The notes: generated from the sequence alone by a model not told the origin. Shown: positions 21,147 through 30,908, counted from the first letter of the stretch. The stretch: DNA of 36,060 nt from Collinsella sp. TF05-9AC (GCF_003438495.1 NZ_QSSH01000024.1:1-36060), one strand, 5' to 3'. A program made the numbers and translations.

Positions 21147-23459
21147 ATGGCTGGTAATCACTTTAAGGGCAGCGATAGCGGCCGCCCTGCAGTTCCGCCG
21201 CGTCCGAACGGGGCTGGTAAGGCCGGCACGCCGGGCGGCGCTGGACAGGGCGGTTCCGGTAAGCGCGTGTCCCCGGGCGAGACGGCGATGTTTACCGCTC
21301 TGTACGAGCAGTCTCAAAAGGCAAAAAAGACCGGCCGTGCAAGAGGAAATGTCTTTGCGGGCGGTGCAACCTCTGCGTCGCAGCCGAGCGGGGCTCCTTC
21401 GGTACCTGCGAACAACGCAGGTGCTGCCAACGCCGCGAATGGCGCCGGCAACGTTAATGCCGACAAGGCCGCCAACAATACTCCCTCTGCCGGTGGCGCG
21501 GGGCTTACGGGTAACCTTGGCACGATTTACACCGGCGCCTCCGAGACTGGCACGTTCGCCCGCCTGGATGATAACGGTGCCGAGTTTGCGGGCTCGGGTT
21601 CCAAGGAAGATTATTACGATTTTGGCTTGAACTACGGTGGCGATGCTTCGCCGAGTTCGACCTCTGACGGTCTGGTCCGTCATCGCCATCGCAAGGGCGA
21701 GCGCAAAAAGCGTCACACCGGCGCCATTATTGCCGTTGTAGTCGCGGTGCTTCTCGTTGCGCTTGGCGCAAGCGGCTTTATGCTGCTTAACTCGGCAAAG
21801 ACCGTAAAGAGCGAAGCGAAGGAGGCTGTCGAGATCGTCGGTGGCCTTAAGGACAAGGTCACGTCGGGCGATTTTTCGACGCTGCCTGACGACGCGAAGA
21901 AGATCGATGAGCTCTGCGACAGCATGAAGGCGGAGACCTCGAGCCCGCTGTGGACGGCGGCATCGTTTATCCCGGTGTATGGCAGTGACATCAACGCAGC
22001 CCGCACCATGATCGACGCCCTGTCCGATGTCTCGAGCAACGCGCTGGTTCCCATGGCCGACAACCTCTCGCAGGCCACGCCCGGCAAGCTGTTCCAGGAC
22101 GGCATGATTAACGTGTCCGCGCTGCAGGCGGTCGCCGATTCGCTTTCCAGCAGCTCGAAGGTGTTCAAGAGCGCCAACGAGAAGGTCCAGGGCATTGGCG
22201 ATACTCATATTTCCCAGGTGACCGAGCTGGTCGATAAGGCCAAGGACGGCTTTGCCACCCTCAACGGTGCGGTTGACGCGGCGGAGAAGGTCGCCCCCGT
22301 CCTTCCCCAGATGCTCGGCGCCAACGGCCAGACGCGCAACTACCTTATGTACGCCATGAACAACGTCGAGATTCGTGCCTGCGGCGGCTTTGGCGGTTCG
22401 CAGGGTCTGATTTCGGTCACCGACGGCCAGATGTCGATTGGCGAGTTTGTTCCCTGCATTGCGCGCAGCAAAGACGAGGCGGTTGAGAGCGTCGACGAAG
22501 AAGATGAGACGCTGTTTGGTGACCACAGCAACCTATACATCTCGGGCAACACCTATTCGCCCGACTGGCCCCGTAATTCGCAGCGTGTCGCCGCGCTGTG
22601 GAAGTCTGAATATGGTCAGGACGTCGATGGCGTCATTGGTATCGATCCGGTATTCCTGCAGTATCTGTTGGGCCTCGTGGGTAATGTTTCACTGCCCGAC
22701 GGTACAGTCGTTGACGGTACTAACGCGGCGAAGGTGCTTATGCATGATGTGTACTGGAACTATCCGGTCGAGGAGTCGGACGGCATCTTTGCATCCGTCG
22801 CCAGCGCTGCCTTTGACAAGATCCTTGGCGGTATCGGCGACGTCGATGTTGCGAACCTTGTCAGCGCCGTTGAGCGCGGTGCCGAAGAGGGCCGCCTGAT
22901 CGCGTGGATGAAAAACGATGACGAGCAGAACGCTATCAAGGAGATGAACATCGACGCCTCACTGCCCGATCCGGATGACCCGAGTGAAGATCCCGTTGCT
23001 GGTGTCTACTTTAACAACCTGAGCTTCTCCAAGCTCGACTGGTATCTGAACGCCGATACGCAGATTGGTCAGGGCGTGAAGAACGGCGACGGCGCTTGCT
23101 CGTATCGCATCACCGTTACCCTGACGAACATCATGACGCAGGAGGAGGCAGGTAAGCTGCCCGACTACGTAGCGGCCAGTGCGCCTGGGACCTCGCGTGA
23201 CGATGAGCGCTTGTATGTATCACTGTTTGCGCCGACAGGCGGCAGCATTACCGATCTAACCGTCGAGGGGACTCAGTTTGGACTGTTCGCTGCCACTTGG
23301 CACGGAGTTCCCTGCTATTCAGGAACCGTTGACCTGCATGCTGGCGAGACGACGACGATCACGTATACGCTGACCACGTCGGCCGAGGCGGGGGACAAGC
23401 CGCTTACGCTGCGTCAGACTCCTACATGCCAGGCGGCTCGCGACAGCGCGTCGGCGTAG
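21147..23459 (+). CDS. DUF4012 domain membrane-anchored protein
   Basis: Predicted 770-residue protein with a long low-complexity cytoplasmic N-terminus (about 1-185, rich in Ala, Gly, Asn, Pro), a basic RHRHRKGERKKRH stretch, one transmembrane helix (about 191-214) and a large external C-terminal part. DUF4012 is recognised by NYLMYAMNNVEIRACGGFGG (from about residue 398) and the segment that follows. The family occurs in actinobacteria and Firmicutes and is suspected to act in the cell envelope, but no reaction is known. The ATG at 21147 has GCGAGGA upstream; a TTG at 21120 is less likely. The gene is followed by a strong terminator and by glmM, another envelope gene. Confidence 0.85.
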   Translation: MAGNHFKGSDSGRPAVPPRPNGAGKAGTPGGAGQGGSGKRVSPGETAMFTALYEQSQKAKKTGRARGNVFAGGATSASQPSGAPSVPANNAGAANAANGAGNVNADKAANNTPSAGGAGLTGNLGTIYTGASETGTFARLDDNGAEFAGSGSKEDYYDFGLNYGGDASPSSTSDGLVRHRHRKGERKKRHTGAIIAVVVAVLLVALGASGFMLLNSAKTVKSEAKEAVEIVGGLKDKVTSGDFSTLPDDAKKIDELCDSMKAETSSPLWTAASFIPVYGSDINAARTMIDALSDVSSNALVPMADNLSQATPGKLFQDGMINVSALQAVADSLSSSSKVFKSANEKVQGIGDTHISQVTELVDKAKDGFATLNGAVDAAEKVAPVLPQMLGANGQTRNYLMYAMNNVEIRACGGFGGSQGLISVTDGQMSIGEFVPCIARSKDEAVESVDEEDETLFGDHSNLYISGNTYSPDWPRNSQRVAALWKSEYGQDVDGVIGIDPVFLQYLLGLVGNVSLPDGTVVDGTNAAKVLMHDVYWNYPVEESDGIFASVASAAFDKILGGIGDVDVANLVSAVERGAEEGRLIAWMKNDDEQNAIKEMNIDASLPDPDDPSEDPVAGVYFNNLSFSKLDWYLNADTQIGQGVKNGDGACSYRITVTLTNIMTQEEAGKLPDYVAASAPGTSRDDERLYVSLFAPTGGSITDLTVEGTQFGLFAATWHGVPCYSGTVDLHAGETTTITYTLTTSAEAGDKPLTLRQTPTCQAARDSASA

Positions 23460-23496
23460 GGTTTTTCTGGTAGTGCAGATAATCGAGTACCATTTT

Positions 23497-23529
23497 GGGG
23501 CGGACAGGCAATCTGTCCGCCCCTATTTT
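23497..23529 (+). terminator. Terminator between the DUF4012 gene and glmM
   Basis: GGGGCGGACAG (23497-23507) pairs perfectly with CTGTCCGCCCC (23513-23523) around a 5-nt loop, followed by TATTTT. It ends only about 20 nt before the glmM start codon, so a glmM promoter would have to lie upstream of or within it, or glmM depends on read-through. Confidence 0.8.
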
Positions 23530-23542
23530 GTAAGGAGAGCGC

Positions 23543-24874
23543 ATGAAGTACTTTGGCACCGACGGCTTTCGCGGTGAGGCCAACGTTGGGCTGACGGTAG
23601 AGCACGCTTATAAGATCGGCCGCTTTGTGGGCTGGTATTACGGCGCCAACCGCGGGGCCAAGGCGCGCGTGATCGTGGGCAAGGACACGCGTCGCTCGAG
23701 CTATATGTTCGAGGCGGCGCTGGTGAGCGGCCTGGTCGCGAGCGGCGCGGACGCCTACATGCTGCACGTGATCCCGACGCCGGGCGTGGCGCATCAGACC
23801 GTGGAGGGCTGCTTCGATTGCGGCATCATGATCAGCGCGAGCCACAACCCGTTTTGCGATAACGGCATTAAGCTCGTCAACAGCGACGGCTTTAAGATGG
23901 ACGAGGACGTGCTGGAGCTCATTGAGGACTACATCGATGGCAAGAGCGAGGTGCCGCTGGCAACGGGCAACCACATCGGCGCCACGGTGGACTACATGCA
24001 GGGTCGCAACCGCTACATTGCTTCGCTCATCGCCAGCGCGAACTTTTCGCTGCAGGGCGTCAAGATCGGCATCGATTGCGCCAACGGCTCGGCATCCTCG
24101 GTGGCCAAGCCGGTGTTCGACGCACTGGGCGCCGATGTGCGCGTGATCAATGCCGCGCCCGACGGCTTTAACATCAATGTCGACTGCGGCTCTACGCATA
24201 TTGAGCGCCTGCAGCGCCACGTGGTGGAGCAGGGCCTGGATGTGGGCTTTGCCTACGATGGCGATGCCGACCGCTGCCTGGCCGTGGACGAGCGCGGCCG
24301 CGTGGTCGATGGCGACCAGATCCTGTACGTGTGCGGTGTGTACCTGAACAAGCACGGGCGTCTCTCGGGCGGTACCGTGGTGCCGACGATCGCCAGCAAC
24401 TTTGGCCTGATCAAGTCGTTGGAGCTTGCCGGCCTGAGTGCCGTGACCAGCGGCGTGGGCGACCGTCACGTGTATGCCAAGATGCGCGAGGGCGGCTACA
24501 GCCTGGGCGGCGAGCAGACGGGCCATACGATCTTTGGCGATATCGAGCGCACGGGCGACGGCATTATGACCTCGCTGCGCGTGATGGAAGTGATTCGTGC
24601 CGAGCGCGAGACGCTCTCGCAGCTCACGGCTCCGTGCAAGCTGCTGCCACAGGCGCAGGTGGCCGTGCACGTGGCGGACAAGGACGCCGCGCTTGAGAAT
24701 ATGGGCGTGCAGAACGCCATCGCCGAGGCCGAGGCGTCGCTGGCGGGCGAGGGCCGCGTGCTGGTGCGCAAGAGCGGAACCGAGTCGGTGATTCGCGTTT
24801 TGGCCGAAGCCCCCGACCAAGCAGCCGCCGACGCCGCCATGAAGCGCATCGCCAACGCGCTCGAGGCTCTGTAA
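23543..24874 (+). CDS. glmM: Phosphoglucosamine mutase
   Basis: The enzyme converts glucosamine-6-phosphate to glucosamine-1-phosphate for UDP-GlcNAc and peptidoglycan synthesis. The 443 residues carry the four alpha-phosphohexomutase signatures: the start KYFGTDGFRGEAN, the phosphoserine loop ISASHNPFCDNGIK, the metal site DGDADRC and the sugar loop GEQTGHTIF, followed by the phosphate-binding RKSGTESVIR. The ATG at 23543 has TAAGGAG upstream. A bidirectional terminator follows at 24911-24949. Confidence 0.93.
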   Translation: MKYFGTDGFRGEANVGLTVEHAYKIGRFVGWYYGANRGAKARVIVGKDTRRSSYMFEAALVSGLVASGADAYMLHVIPTPGVAHQTVEGCFDCGIMISASHNPFCDNGIKLVNSDGFKMDEDVLELIEDYIDGKSEVPLATGNHIGATVDYMQGRNRYIASLIASANFSLQGVKIGIDCANGSASSVAKPVFDALGADVRVINAAPDGFNINVDCGSTHIERLQRHVVEQGLDVGFAYDGDADRCLAVDERGRVVDGDQILYVCGVYLNKHGRLSGGTVVPTIASNFGLIKSLELAGLSAVTSGVGDRHVYAKMREGGYSLGGEQTGHTIFGDIERTGDGIMTSLRVMEVIRAERETLSQLTAPCKLLPQAQVAVHVADKDAALENMGVQNAIAEAEASLAGEGRVLVRKSGTESVIRVLAEAPDQAAADAAMKRIANALEAL

Positions 24875-24910
24875 GGTAGTCATTGGGGACGTTCTTAAAC
24901 GACTAGGTGG

Positions 24911-24949
24911 AAAGGGGACGCTGCGGATTGGTTCCGCGGCGTCCCCTTT
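24911..24949. terminator. Bidirectional terminator between glmM and the M32 peptidase gene
   Basis: A 16-bp stem (24911-24926 with 24934-24949, one G-T wobble) begins with AAAGGGGACGC and ends with GCGTCCCCTTT around a 7-nt loop. It serves the two convergent genes ending at 24874 and 24972. Confidence 0.75.
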
Positions 24950-24971
24950 GCGTTGGCGTGTCGCCTAAGCT

Positions 24972-26546
24972 TTACAGCTCGTAGAGCGTGGTGAACTTGT
25001 CCTGCAGGTAGCTGCAGTAGTAGCGGGCATCGAACGCCATGCCGCACGCGCCCTTGATGAGCTCCGGCGCGTCCTTGGCGCGGCCCCACTGCCAAATGTG
25101 CTCGCCCAGCCAGGCGCGGACGGGTGTCAGGTCGCCGCTCGCACAGGCGCCGTTGAGGTCGACACCGTCGCGGCACATGGCCGGCACAAACATGGCGTCG
25201 TAGGCGCTGCCCAGCGCATAGGTGGGGAAGTAGCCAAACGAGCCGCCGCTCCAGTGCGTATCCTGTAGGCAGCCGTGCGTGTCGTCGGGAACGGGAATGC
25301 CCAGGTACTCATCCATGAAGCGATTCCAAAGCGCGGGGATGTCCTTGGCCGTGGCCTCGCCGGCAAACAGCATACGCTCGATCTCGTAGCGCACCATAAC
25401 GTGCAGCGGATAGGTGAGCTCGTCGGCCTCGGTGCGGATCAGCGAAGGCTGCGCGATGTTCACGGCGTGGTAGAGCGTGTCCTCGTCGACGTCGCCGTAG
25501 ACCTCGGGTGCGTGGCGGCGCAGCACCTCGAGCAGCGGCCCCATAAAGGCACGGCTGCGGCCCACGGTGTTCTCAAAGAAGCGGCTCTGGCTCTCGTGGA
25601 TGCCCATGGAGGTGCCGCCCTCAAGACAGGTGCGCGCATAGGCGGGATTGACGCCCAGCTCGTACATGGCGTGTCCCGCCTCGTGGATGATGCTGTAGAC
25701 GTTGGAGATGCAATCGTCCTCGTAGATGTGTGTCGCGATGCGCGCGTCACCCACGGCAAAGCCCTCGCTAAACGGGTGCTCGGTAAAGGCAAGCGTGGTG
25801 TCGTTCAGGTTCAGGCCGACGAGCTTCATAAGGTCGAAGCTCATGGCGCGCTGGGCGGCCTCGGGCACGCGGGCGTGCAAAAAGTCGGCAGCGGGCTGCT
25901 GGCCGCGCTCGCCGATGGCGTGCACGAGCGGCACGACCGTGGCCTTGACCTCCTCGCAAAACGCGTCGAAGCTCTTGGCGGAAAGGCCGCGCTCGTACTG
26001 GTCGAGCCAAACGTCGTATGGGTCGCGCTTGGGGTCCATGAGTTCGGCCTGATGCTTAAGTTGGGCGATGATTCTATCCACATAGGGCTCAAAACTCGCC
26101 CAGTCGTTGGCCGTCTTGGCCTTGTGCCACACGGCGTCGGCCTCGCAGGTGAGCCTGGTCCAGGCCTCGGCCTCCTCGGTAGGAATAACGCTTGCCTCGC
26201 GCTGGTCGCGGCCGAGCACGCGAATCTCGTCGAGCAGCTGCGGGTCGTCGATCTTTTCGCCCGCGACCGTCTCACGCGCGAGAGAGTGCACGAGCTCAAC
26301 GGACTTTTTGCTGGTCAGGAGCTTGTGATGTTCGCCGGCAAGGGTCCCCATAGCATCGGCGCGGGCCGCGGCGCCGTTGGCGGGGGCAATCGTCGCGCCA
26401 TCGAACTCGGCAATCTTGAGCAGGTATTCACGAGTCCACAGCTTGCCCTCGAGCTTGCGGAATTTTTTGACGGCCTTATCGACCTTCATGCCTTTGGGCG
26501 TCTTGCCCACTGCGGGCTTGGTCTTCTTATCGTGCTTCTTACCCAT
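24972..26546 (-). CDS. M32-family metallocarboxypeptidase
   Basis: Cytoplasmic zinc carboxypeptidase of 524 residues, close to the usual 500, that removes residues from the C-terminus of peptides. The zinc motif HEAGH is at His288-His292 and is followed by the family motif GIHESQSRFFEN, whose Glu is the third ligand, and by RTEADELTYPLHVMVRYEIE. The N-terminal 30 residues are very Lys-rich and extend beyond the usual family start. The ATG at 26546 (MGKKHDKK) is chosen because AAGGA lies 7 nt upstream. It is divergent from the pheST operon. Confidence 0.92.
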   Translation of the reverse strand: MGKKHDKKTKPAVGKTPKGMKVDKAVKKFRKLEGKLWTREYLLKIAEFDGATIAPANGAAARADAMGTLAGEHHKLLTSKKSVELVHSLARETVAGEKIDDPQLLDEIRVLGRDQREASVIPTEEAEAWTRLTCEADAVWHKAKTANDWASFEPYVDRIIAQLKHQAELMDPKRDPYDVWLDQYERGLSAKSFDAFCEEVKATVVPLVHAIGERGQQPAADFLHARVPEAAQRAMSFDLMKLVGLNLNDTTLAFTEHPFSEGFAVGDARIATHIYEDDCISNVYSIIHEAGHAMYELGVNPAYARTCLEGGTSMGIHESQSRFFENTVGRSRAFMGPLLEVLRRHAPEVYGDVDEDTLYHAVNIAQPSLIRTEADELTYPLHVMVRYEIERMLFAGEATAKDIPALWNRFMDEYLGIPVPDDTHGCLQDTHWSGGSFGYFPTYALGSAYDAMFVPAMCRDGVDLNGACASGDLTPVRAWLGEHIWQWGRAKDAPELIKGACGMAFDARYYCSYLQDKFTTLYEL

Positions 26547-26684
26547 ACCATATCCTTGATCTCGCGAGCCGAGCGCCATGGATGGGCGCACGGCCAGTTT
26601 GCACAGCTACCTGCCTTGTACCCAGCACGAACAAAACGGAACGCGGCGATATGCTCGCAGAATGTGTTATCCTATAACCCAATG

Positions 26685-26966
26685 CGTTGACGGAGAGGGT
26701 TTTGCCCGCCGCGTCGCCGGCAAGAGAGGGAAGGTCATGGGCTGCAAGCCTTCCTGCGGTGACAAGGGCCAAGCGTTCACTCCCGAGCAGCGACCTCAAC
26801 GGGCGCGCGGCCAGCGGCGGCGATGTCCCCAGTAGGGAAGCCGTGAGCCTCGCGACAAGGGGCACAGAGTGGGCGCGGCGGGCCAGACATCCGCCGGGTC
26901 AAACAAGGTGGTACCGCGGAATTCAACCGTCCTTGGGCAATGCACATGCCCGAGGGCGGTTTTTTG
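26685..26966 (+). promoter_or_regulatory. T-box leader of pheST (tRNA-Phe sensor)
   Basis: The leader RNA senses uncharged tRNA-Phe and controls read-through into pheS. The T-box core AAACAAGGTGGTACCGCGG is at 26901-26919; its GGTG side pairs with the tRNA 3' end. The stem I base is formed by CGTTGA (26685-26690) and TCAACG (26796-26801). A probable specifier codon TTC lies at 26776-26778, followed by A. The terminator stem is 26925-26939 with 26947-26961, followed by a T-run to 26965; the T-box sequence would form the competing antiterminator. The specifier assignment rests on position and on the downstream gene. Confidence 0.9.
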
Positions 26967-27050
26967 TTACCGAACCGGGCCGCACATTCGCAGCGCCGGG
27001 TGGCTCCAACCGCCGCGGCAAGTGGATGCGCGAGAGACGAAAGGGAAGAC

Positions 27051-28127
27051 ATGAGTCTGATTGATGATCTGGTCAAACTCGAGGAAGAGGCCAAGGAGCT
27101 CGTCGCAGGCGCCGACGACGCTGCCAAGCTCGAGGCCGCGCGCGTTGAGCTGCTCGGTCGCAAGGGCCGTATCACCGGCCTGATGCGCATGATGGGCAAG
27201 CTCGCCCCCGAGGATCGTCCCATGATGGGCAAACGCGCCAACGAGATGCGCCAGCTGATCGAGGGCATGCTCGACGAGCGCACCACCGAGATGAAGGCTG
27301 CCGCCCTCAAGCACGCGCTCGAGCACGAGGCCGTCGACATCACGCTGCCGGGCATCCGTCCGCAGATCGGTCACCAGCACCTGATCAAGCAGATCATCGA
27401 GGAGGCCGAGGACATCTTCTGCGGCATCGGCTACACCGTCGAGTCCGGCCCCATGGTCGATACCTCCTACTACAACTTCACCGCGCTCAACGCGCCCATG
27501 GATCACCCGAGCCGATCGGCCCGCGACACGTTCTATGTGGTCGACAACAACCCCGGCAGCGTCGCGCATCCCGAGGCTCACGCTCACGGCGAGTCCGACG
27601 TGCTGCTGCGCACCCAGACCTCGGGCGTGCAGATCCACACCATGGAGTCGCAGAAGCCGCCCATCTACATGATCTGCCCGGGCACCGTCTATCGTCCCGA
27701 CACGGCCGACGCCTGCCACCTGCCGCAGTTCAACCAGATCGAAGGCCTGGTCGTCGACGAGGGCATCACCTTTGGCGATCTTAAGGGCACGCTCGACTAC
27801 TTTGTTAAGTGCATGTTTGGCGAGGACCGCAAGACGCGTTATCGCCCGCACTTCTTCCCCTTCACCGAGCCTTCCTGCGAGGTGGACGTGAGCTGCCACG
27901 TCTGCGGCGGCAAGGGCTGCAACTTCTGCAAGCACAGCGGCTGGATCGAGATCCTGGGCTGCGGCATGGTCGACCCCAACGTCCTGATCAACTGCGGCAT
28001 CGACCCCGAGAAGTACACCGGCTTCGCCTTTGGTATTGGCGCCGAGCGCGTCGCGGCACTGCGCTACGACTTGCCGGACCTTAGAACGCTCATGACGGGC
28101 GATATGCGTTTTCTGAATCAGTTCTAG
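27051..28127 (+). CDS. pheS: Phenylalanine-tRNA ligase alpha subunit
   Basis: Catalytic subunit (358 residues) of the alpha2beta2 enzyme that attaches Phe to tRNA-Phe. An N-terminal coiled-coil arm (about 1-85) is followed by the class II core: motif 2 around YRPDTADACHLPQFNQIEGLVVD and motif 3 FGIGAERVAALRYDLPDLR. A CHVC-GGKGC-NFC cysteine cluster near residue 285, common in PheS of related bacteria, may bind zinc or be structural. The ATG at 27051 has AAGGGA upstream and the T-box ends 85 nt before it. pheT follows after 184 nt containing a nested hairpin. Confidence 0.96.
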   Translation: MSLIDDLVKLEEEAKELVAGADDAAKLEAARVELLGRKGRITGLMRMMGKLAPEDRPMMGKRANEMRQLIEGMLDERTTEMKAAALKHALEHEAVDITLPGIRPQIGHQHLIKQIIEEAEDIFCGIGYTVESGPMVDTSYYNFTALNAPMDHPSRSARDTFYVVDNNPGSVAHPEAHAHGESDVLLRTQTSGVQIHTMESQKPPIYMICPGTVYRPDTADACHLPQFNQIEGLVVDEGITFGDLKGTLDYFVKCMFGEDRKTRYRPHFFPFTEPSCEVDVSCHVCGGKGCNFCKHSGWIEILGCGMVDPNVLINCGIDPEKYTGFAFGIGAERVAALRYDLPDLRTLMTGDMRFLNQF

Positions 28128-28137
28128 GCTGCGGCTT

Positions 28138-28229
28138 GCCCAAGCACGGCACCTCGGCGCTCATTCGTCGCTTGCGTACCAAAGTACGCGGCGCTCCTCT
28201 TTCGGGCCGATCTGCCGCACTTGGACAAC
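28138..28229. repeat. Nested hairpin element between pheS and pheT
   Basis: Complementary blocks are arranged symmetrically around one loop: CCAAG (28140-28144) with CTTGG (28220-28224), CGGCA (28147-28151) with TGCCG (28213-28217), CGGC (28155-28158) with GCCG (28206-28209), and GCGTAC (28174-28179) with GTACGC (28184-28189), loop CAAA. The structure spans about 85 nt. There is no T-run after it, so it is not a classic terminator. Confidence 0.6.
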
Positions 28230-28311
28230 CCTCGCTTTGTAAGGAATGTTCACAAAGTTGAAGTTTCCACCTGCATCTCTTCGCAGGCTTTCAGTATGAA
28301 AGGAGAGCTAG

Positions 28312-30765
28312 ATGCGTGTTTCTTACGACTGGCTCAAGACCATGATCGATATTCCGGAGGATCCCAAGACCCTTTCGGACGAATATATCCGTACCGGCAC
28401 CGAGGTCGAGGCGATTGACACTGTGGGAGAATCCTTCGACCACGTGGTGACCGCCAAGGTGCTCACCAAGACCCCGCACCCCGATAGCGACCACATGTAT
28501 GTGTGCTCGGTCGATGTGGGCGACAAGAATCTCGACGCCGACGGTAACCCCGCTCCGCTGCAGATCGTCTGCGGCGCGCAGAACTTCGAGGCCGGCGACC
28601 ACATCGTCACGGCCATGATCGGCGCGGTTCTGCCCGGCGACGTCAAGATCAAGAAGAGCAAGCTTCGCGGCGTCGTGTCCATGGGCATGAACTGCTCCGC
28701 GCGCGAGCTCGGCCTGGGCGGCGACCACTCCGGCATTATGATCCTGCCCGAAGATACGCCCTGCGGCATGCCGTTTGCCGAGTACGTGGGCTCGAGCGAC
28801 ACCGTGCTCGACTGCGAGATCACGCCCAACCGTCCCGATTGCCTGTCCATGATCGGCATGGCCCGCGAGACCGGCGCCATCTTCGACCGCGATTTCCACG
28901 TTGAGCTGCCCGCTATCAAGGCGGAGACCGGCCGCGCGACCGACGACGAGCTTTCGGTCGAGATCGCCGACGAGGGCCTGTGCGACCGCTATGTCGCCCG
29001 CATCGTGCGCAACGTGAAGGTCGGCCCGTCGCCCGACTGGATGGTCAAGCGCCTTAACGCCCTGGGCGTGCGCCCGCACAACAACATCGTCGACATCACC
29101 AACTATGTGATGATGCTCACCGGTCAGCCGCTGCACGCCTTCGATCTGGACACCTTTGCCGAGCGCGATGGCCACCGTCGCGTGGTGGTTCGCGCCGCCC
29201 AGCAGGATGAGAAGTTCACGACGCTCGACGGCGAGGAGCGCGTGCTCGACGCCGGCATGGGCCTTATCACCGACGGCGAGCGCCCCGTGGCGTTGGCCGG
29301 CGTTATGGGCGGCATGGATTCCGAGATCGAGGACGACACTGTCGACGTGATGGTCGAGAGCGCCTGCTTCAACGCCGGTCGCACCTCGCACACCAGCCGC
29401 GATCTGTCGCTGATCTCCGACGCCTCCATTCGCTTTGAGCGCCAGGTCGATGAGACCGGCTGCGTGGATGTCGCCAACGTTACCTGCGCGCTCATCGAGG
29501 AGATTGCCGGCGGCGAGGTTGCTCCCGGTTATGTCGACGTTTTCCCCGCGCCCAAGACCATCGACAGCATTAAGCTGCGCCTGGCCCGCGTGCACGCCAT
29601 TTGCGGTGCCGACATCGAGCCCGACTTTATCGAGCGTTCGCTTACCCGTCTGGGCTGCACCGTCGAGCGCGACGGCGAGGACTTTATGGTTACCCCGCCG
29701 AGCTTCCGTCCCGATCTGCCGCGCGAGATTGACCTGATCGAGGAGGTCCTGCGCCTATGGGGCATGGGCCGCGTGACGGCGACCATCCCGGCCGCCAAGA
29801 ACCACATCGGCGGCCTGACCCGCGAGCAGAAGCTCACCCGCAAGGTCGGCGAGATCCTGCGTGCCTGTGGCCTCAACGAGACCACGACCTTTGGTTTTGC
29901 CGCCCCGGGCGACCTGGAGAAGATCGGCATGTCCACCGAGGGCCGCGGTTGCCCCGTGGTGCTTATGAACCCGCTGGTGGCTGAGCAGACCGAGATGCGT
30001 CGTTCGCTGCTGCCGGGCCTGCTGCAGTCCGTTGCCTATAACGAGGCCCACGGCACGCCTAACGTGCACCTGTACGAGGTCGGCAGCCTGTTCCATGGCC
30101 GCGAGAACGCCAGCCTGCCCAAGGAGACCAAGTCCGTCGCGGGTGTGCTCTCGGGCCAGTGGAGCGAGCAGTCTTGGAGCATGAAGTACCGTAAGCTGCG
30201 TTTCTTCTTTGGCAAGGGCATCGTCGAGGAGTTGCTCGCCCAGCTGCGCATCGAGAAGGTTCGCTTCCGTCCCGTCGAGGGCGAGGGCTACGCTTTCTTG
30301 CAGCCGGGTCGTGCGGCCGAGGTTCTGTCCGGCGGTACCGTGCTGGGCTGGGTCGGCGAGATTCACCCCGAGGCGCGCGAGGCGATGGGCATCGATGAGG
30401 TCGTCGTTGCCTTTGAGCTCGATCTGGACAAGCTGATCAAGGGCGCCCGCAATCAGGAGAACTACCGTGAGTTCTCGCAGTATCCGGCCGTTGAGCACGA
30501 CCTTGCCATTGTGGTCGACAACGCTGTGACCTGCGAGGATCTTGAGCGCCGTATTACCAGCGCCGGCGGCAAGCTGCTCGAGGGCGTGCGCCTGTTCGAC
30601 GTCTACCGCGATCCCATCCGCATCGGAGCGGGCAAGAAGTCCATGGCCTTTGCGCTTACGTATCGCTCCGACGACCACACGCTCACCAGCGAAGAGGTCG
30701 AGAAGGCGCACCAGAAGATCGTCACCAAGGTGTGCAAGGGCGTAAACGGCGAGGTCCGCGGCTAG
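28312..30765 (+). CDS. pheT: Phenylalanine-tRNA ligase beta subunit
   Basis: Structural and editing subunit of 817 residues. It has the N-terminal tRNA-binding OB domain (about 40-150, VTAKVLTKTPHPDSDHMYVC), the B3/B4 editing domain (about 205-380, ending near NAGRTSHTSRDLS), the B5 domain (about 405-475), the catalytic-like core (about 480-700) and the C-terminal FDX-ACB anticodon-binding domain (about 720-817, FSQYPAVEHDLAIVVD). All domains of the usual bacterial long form are present. The ATG at 28312 has AAAGGAG upstream. It is expected to be cotranscribed with pheS under the T-box. Confidence 0.96.
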   Translation: MRVSYDWLKTMIDIPEDPKTLSDEYIRTGTEVEAIDTVGESFDHVVTAKVLTKTPHPDSDHMYVCSVDVGDKNLDADGNPAPLQIVCGAQNFEAGDHIVTAMIGAVLPGDVKIKKSKLRGVVSMGMNCSARELGLGGDHSGIMILPEDTPCGMPFAEYVGSSDTVLDCEITPNRPDCLSMIGMARETGAIFDRDFHVELPAIKAETGRATDDELSVEIADEGLCDRYVARIVRNVKVGPSPDWMVKRLNALGVRPHNNIVDITNYVMMLTGQPLHAFDLDTFAERDGHRRVVVRAAQQDEKFTTLDGEERVLDAGMGLITDGERPVALAGVMGGMDSEIEDDTVDVMVESACFNAGRTSHTSRDLSLISDASIRFERQVDETGCVDVANVTCALIEEIAGGEVAPGYVDVFPAPKTIDSIKLRLARVHAICGADIEPDFIERSLTRLGCTVERDGEDFMVTPPSFRPDLPREIDLIEEVLRLWGMGRVTATIPAAKNHIGGLTREQKLTRKVGEILRACGLNETTTFGFAAPGDLEKIGMSTEGRGCPVVLMNPLVAEQTEMRRSLLPGLLQSVAYNEAHGTPNVHLYEVGSLFHGRENASLPKETKSVAGVLSGQWSEQSWSMKYRKLRFFFGKGIVEELLAQLRIEKVRFRPVEGEGYAFLQPGRAAEVLSGGTVLGWVGEIHPEAREAMGIDEVVVAFELDLDKLIKGARNQENYREFSQYPAVEHDLAIVVDNAVTCEDLERRITSAGGKLLEGVRLFDVYRDPIRIGAGKKSMAFALTYRSDDHTLTSEEVEKAHQKIVTKVCKGVNGEVRG

Positions 30766-30872
30766 GTCCTGCGCTGGATATAGGCCAGCGTCGGCTGCCG
30801 CCGAGTCTTACGTGACTGCTGTTTTCGGTATAAGGCACCGTTGAGCCTTCATATATGACACGCGCATTACAT

Positions 30873-30908
30873 AACGGCGTGCTGCTTTGTCGGCAGTGCG
30901 CCGTTTTG
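30873..30908 (+). terminator. Hairpin ending pheST, overlapping the nickel-transporter promoter
   Basis: AACGGCGTGCTGC (30873-30885) pairs with GCAGTGCGCCGTT (30893-30905) with a small mismatch, and TTTT follows at 30904-30907. The 7-nt loop TTTGTCG contains the candidate -35 of the next promoter. Confidence 0.6.
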
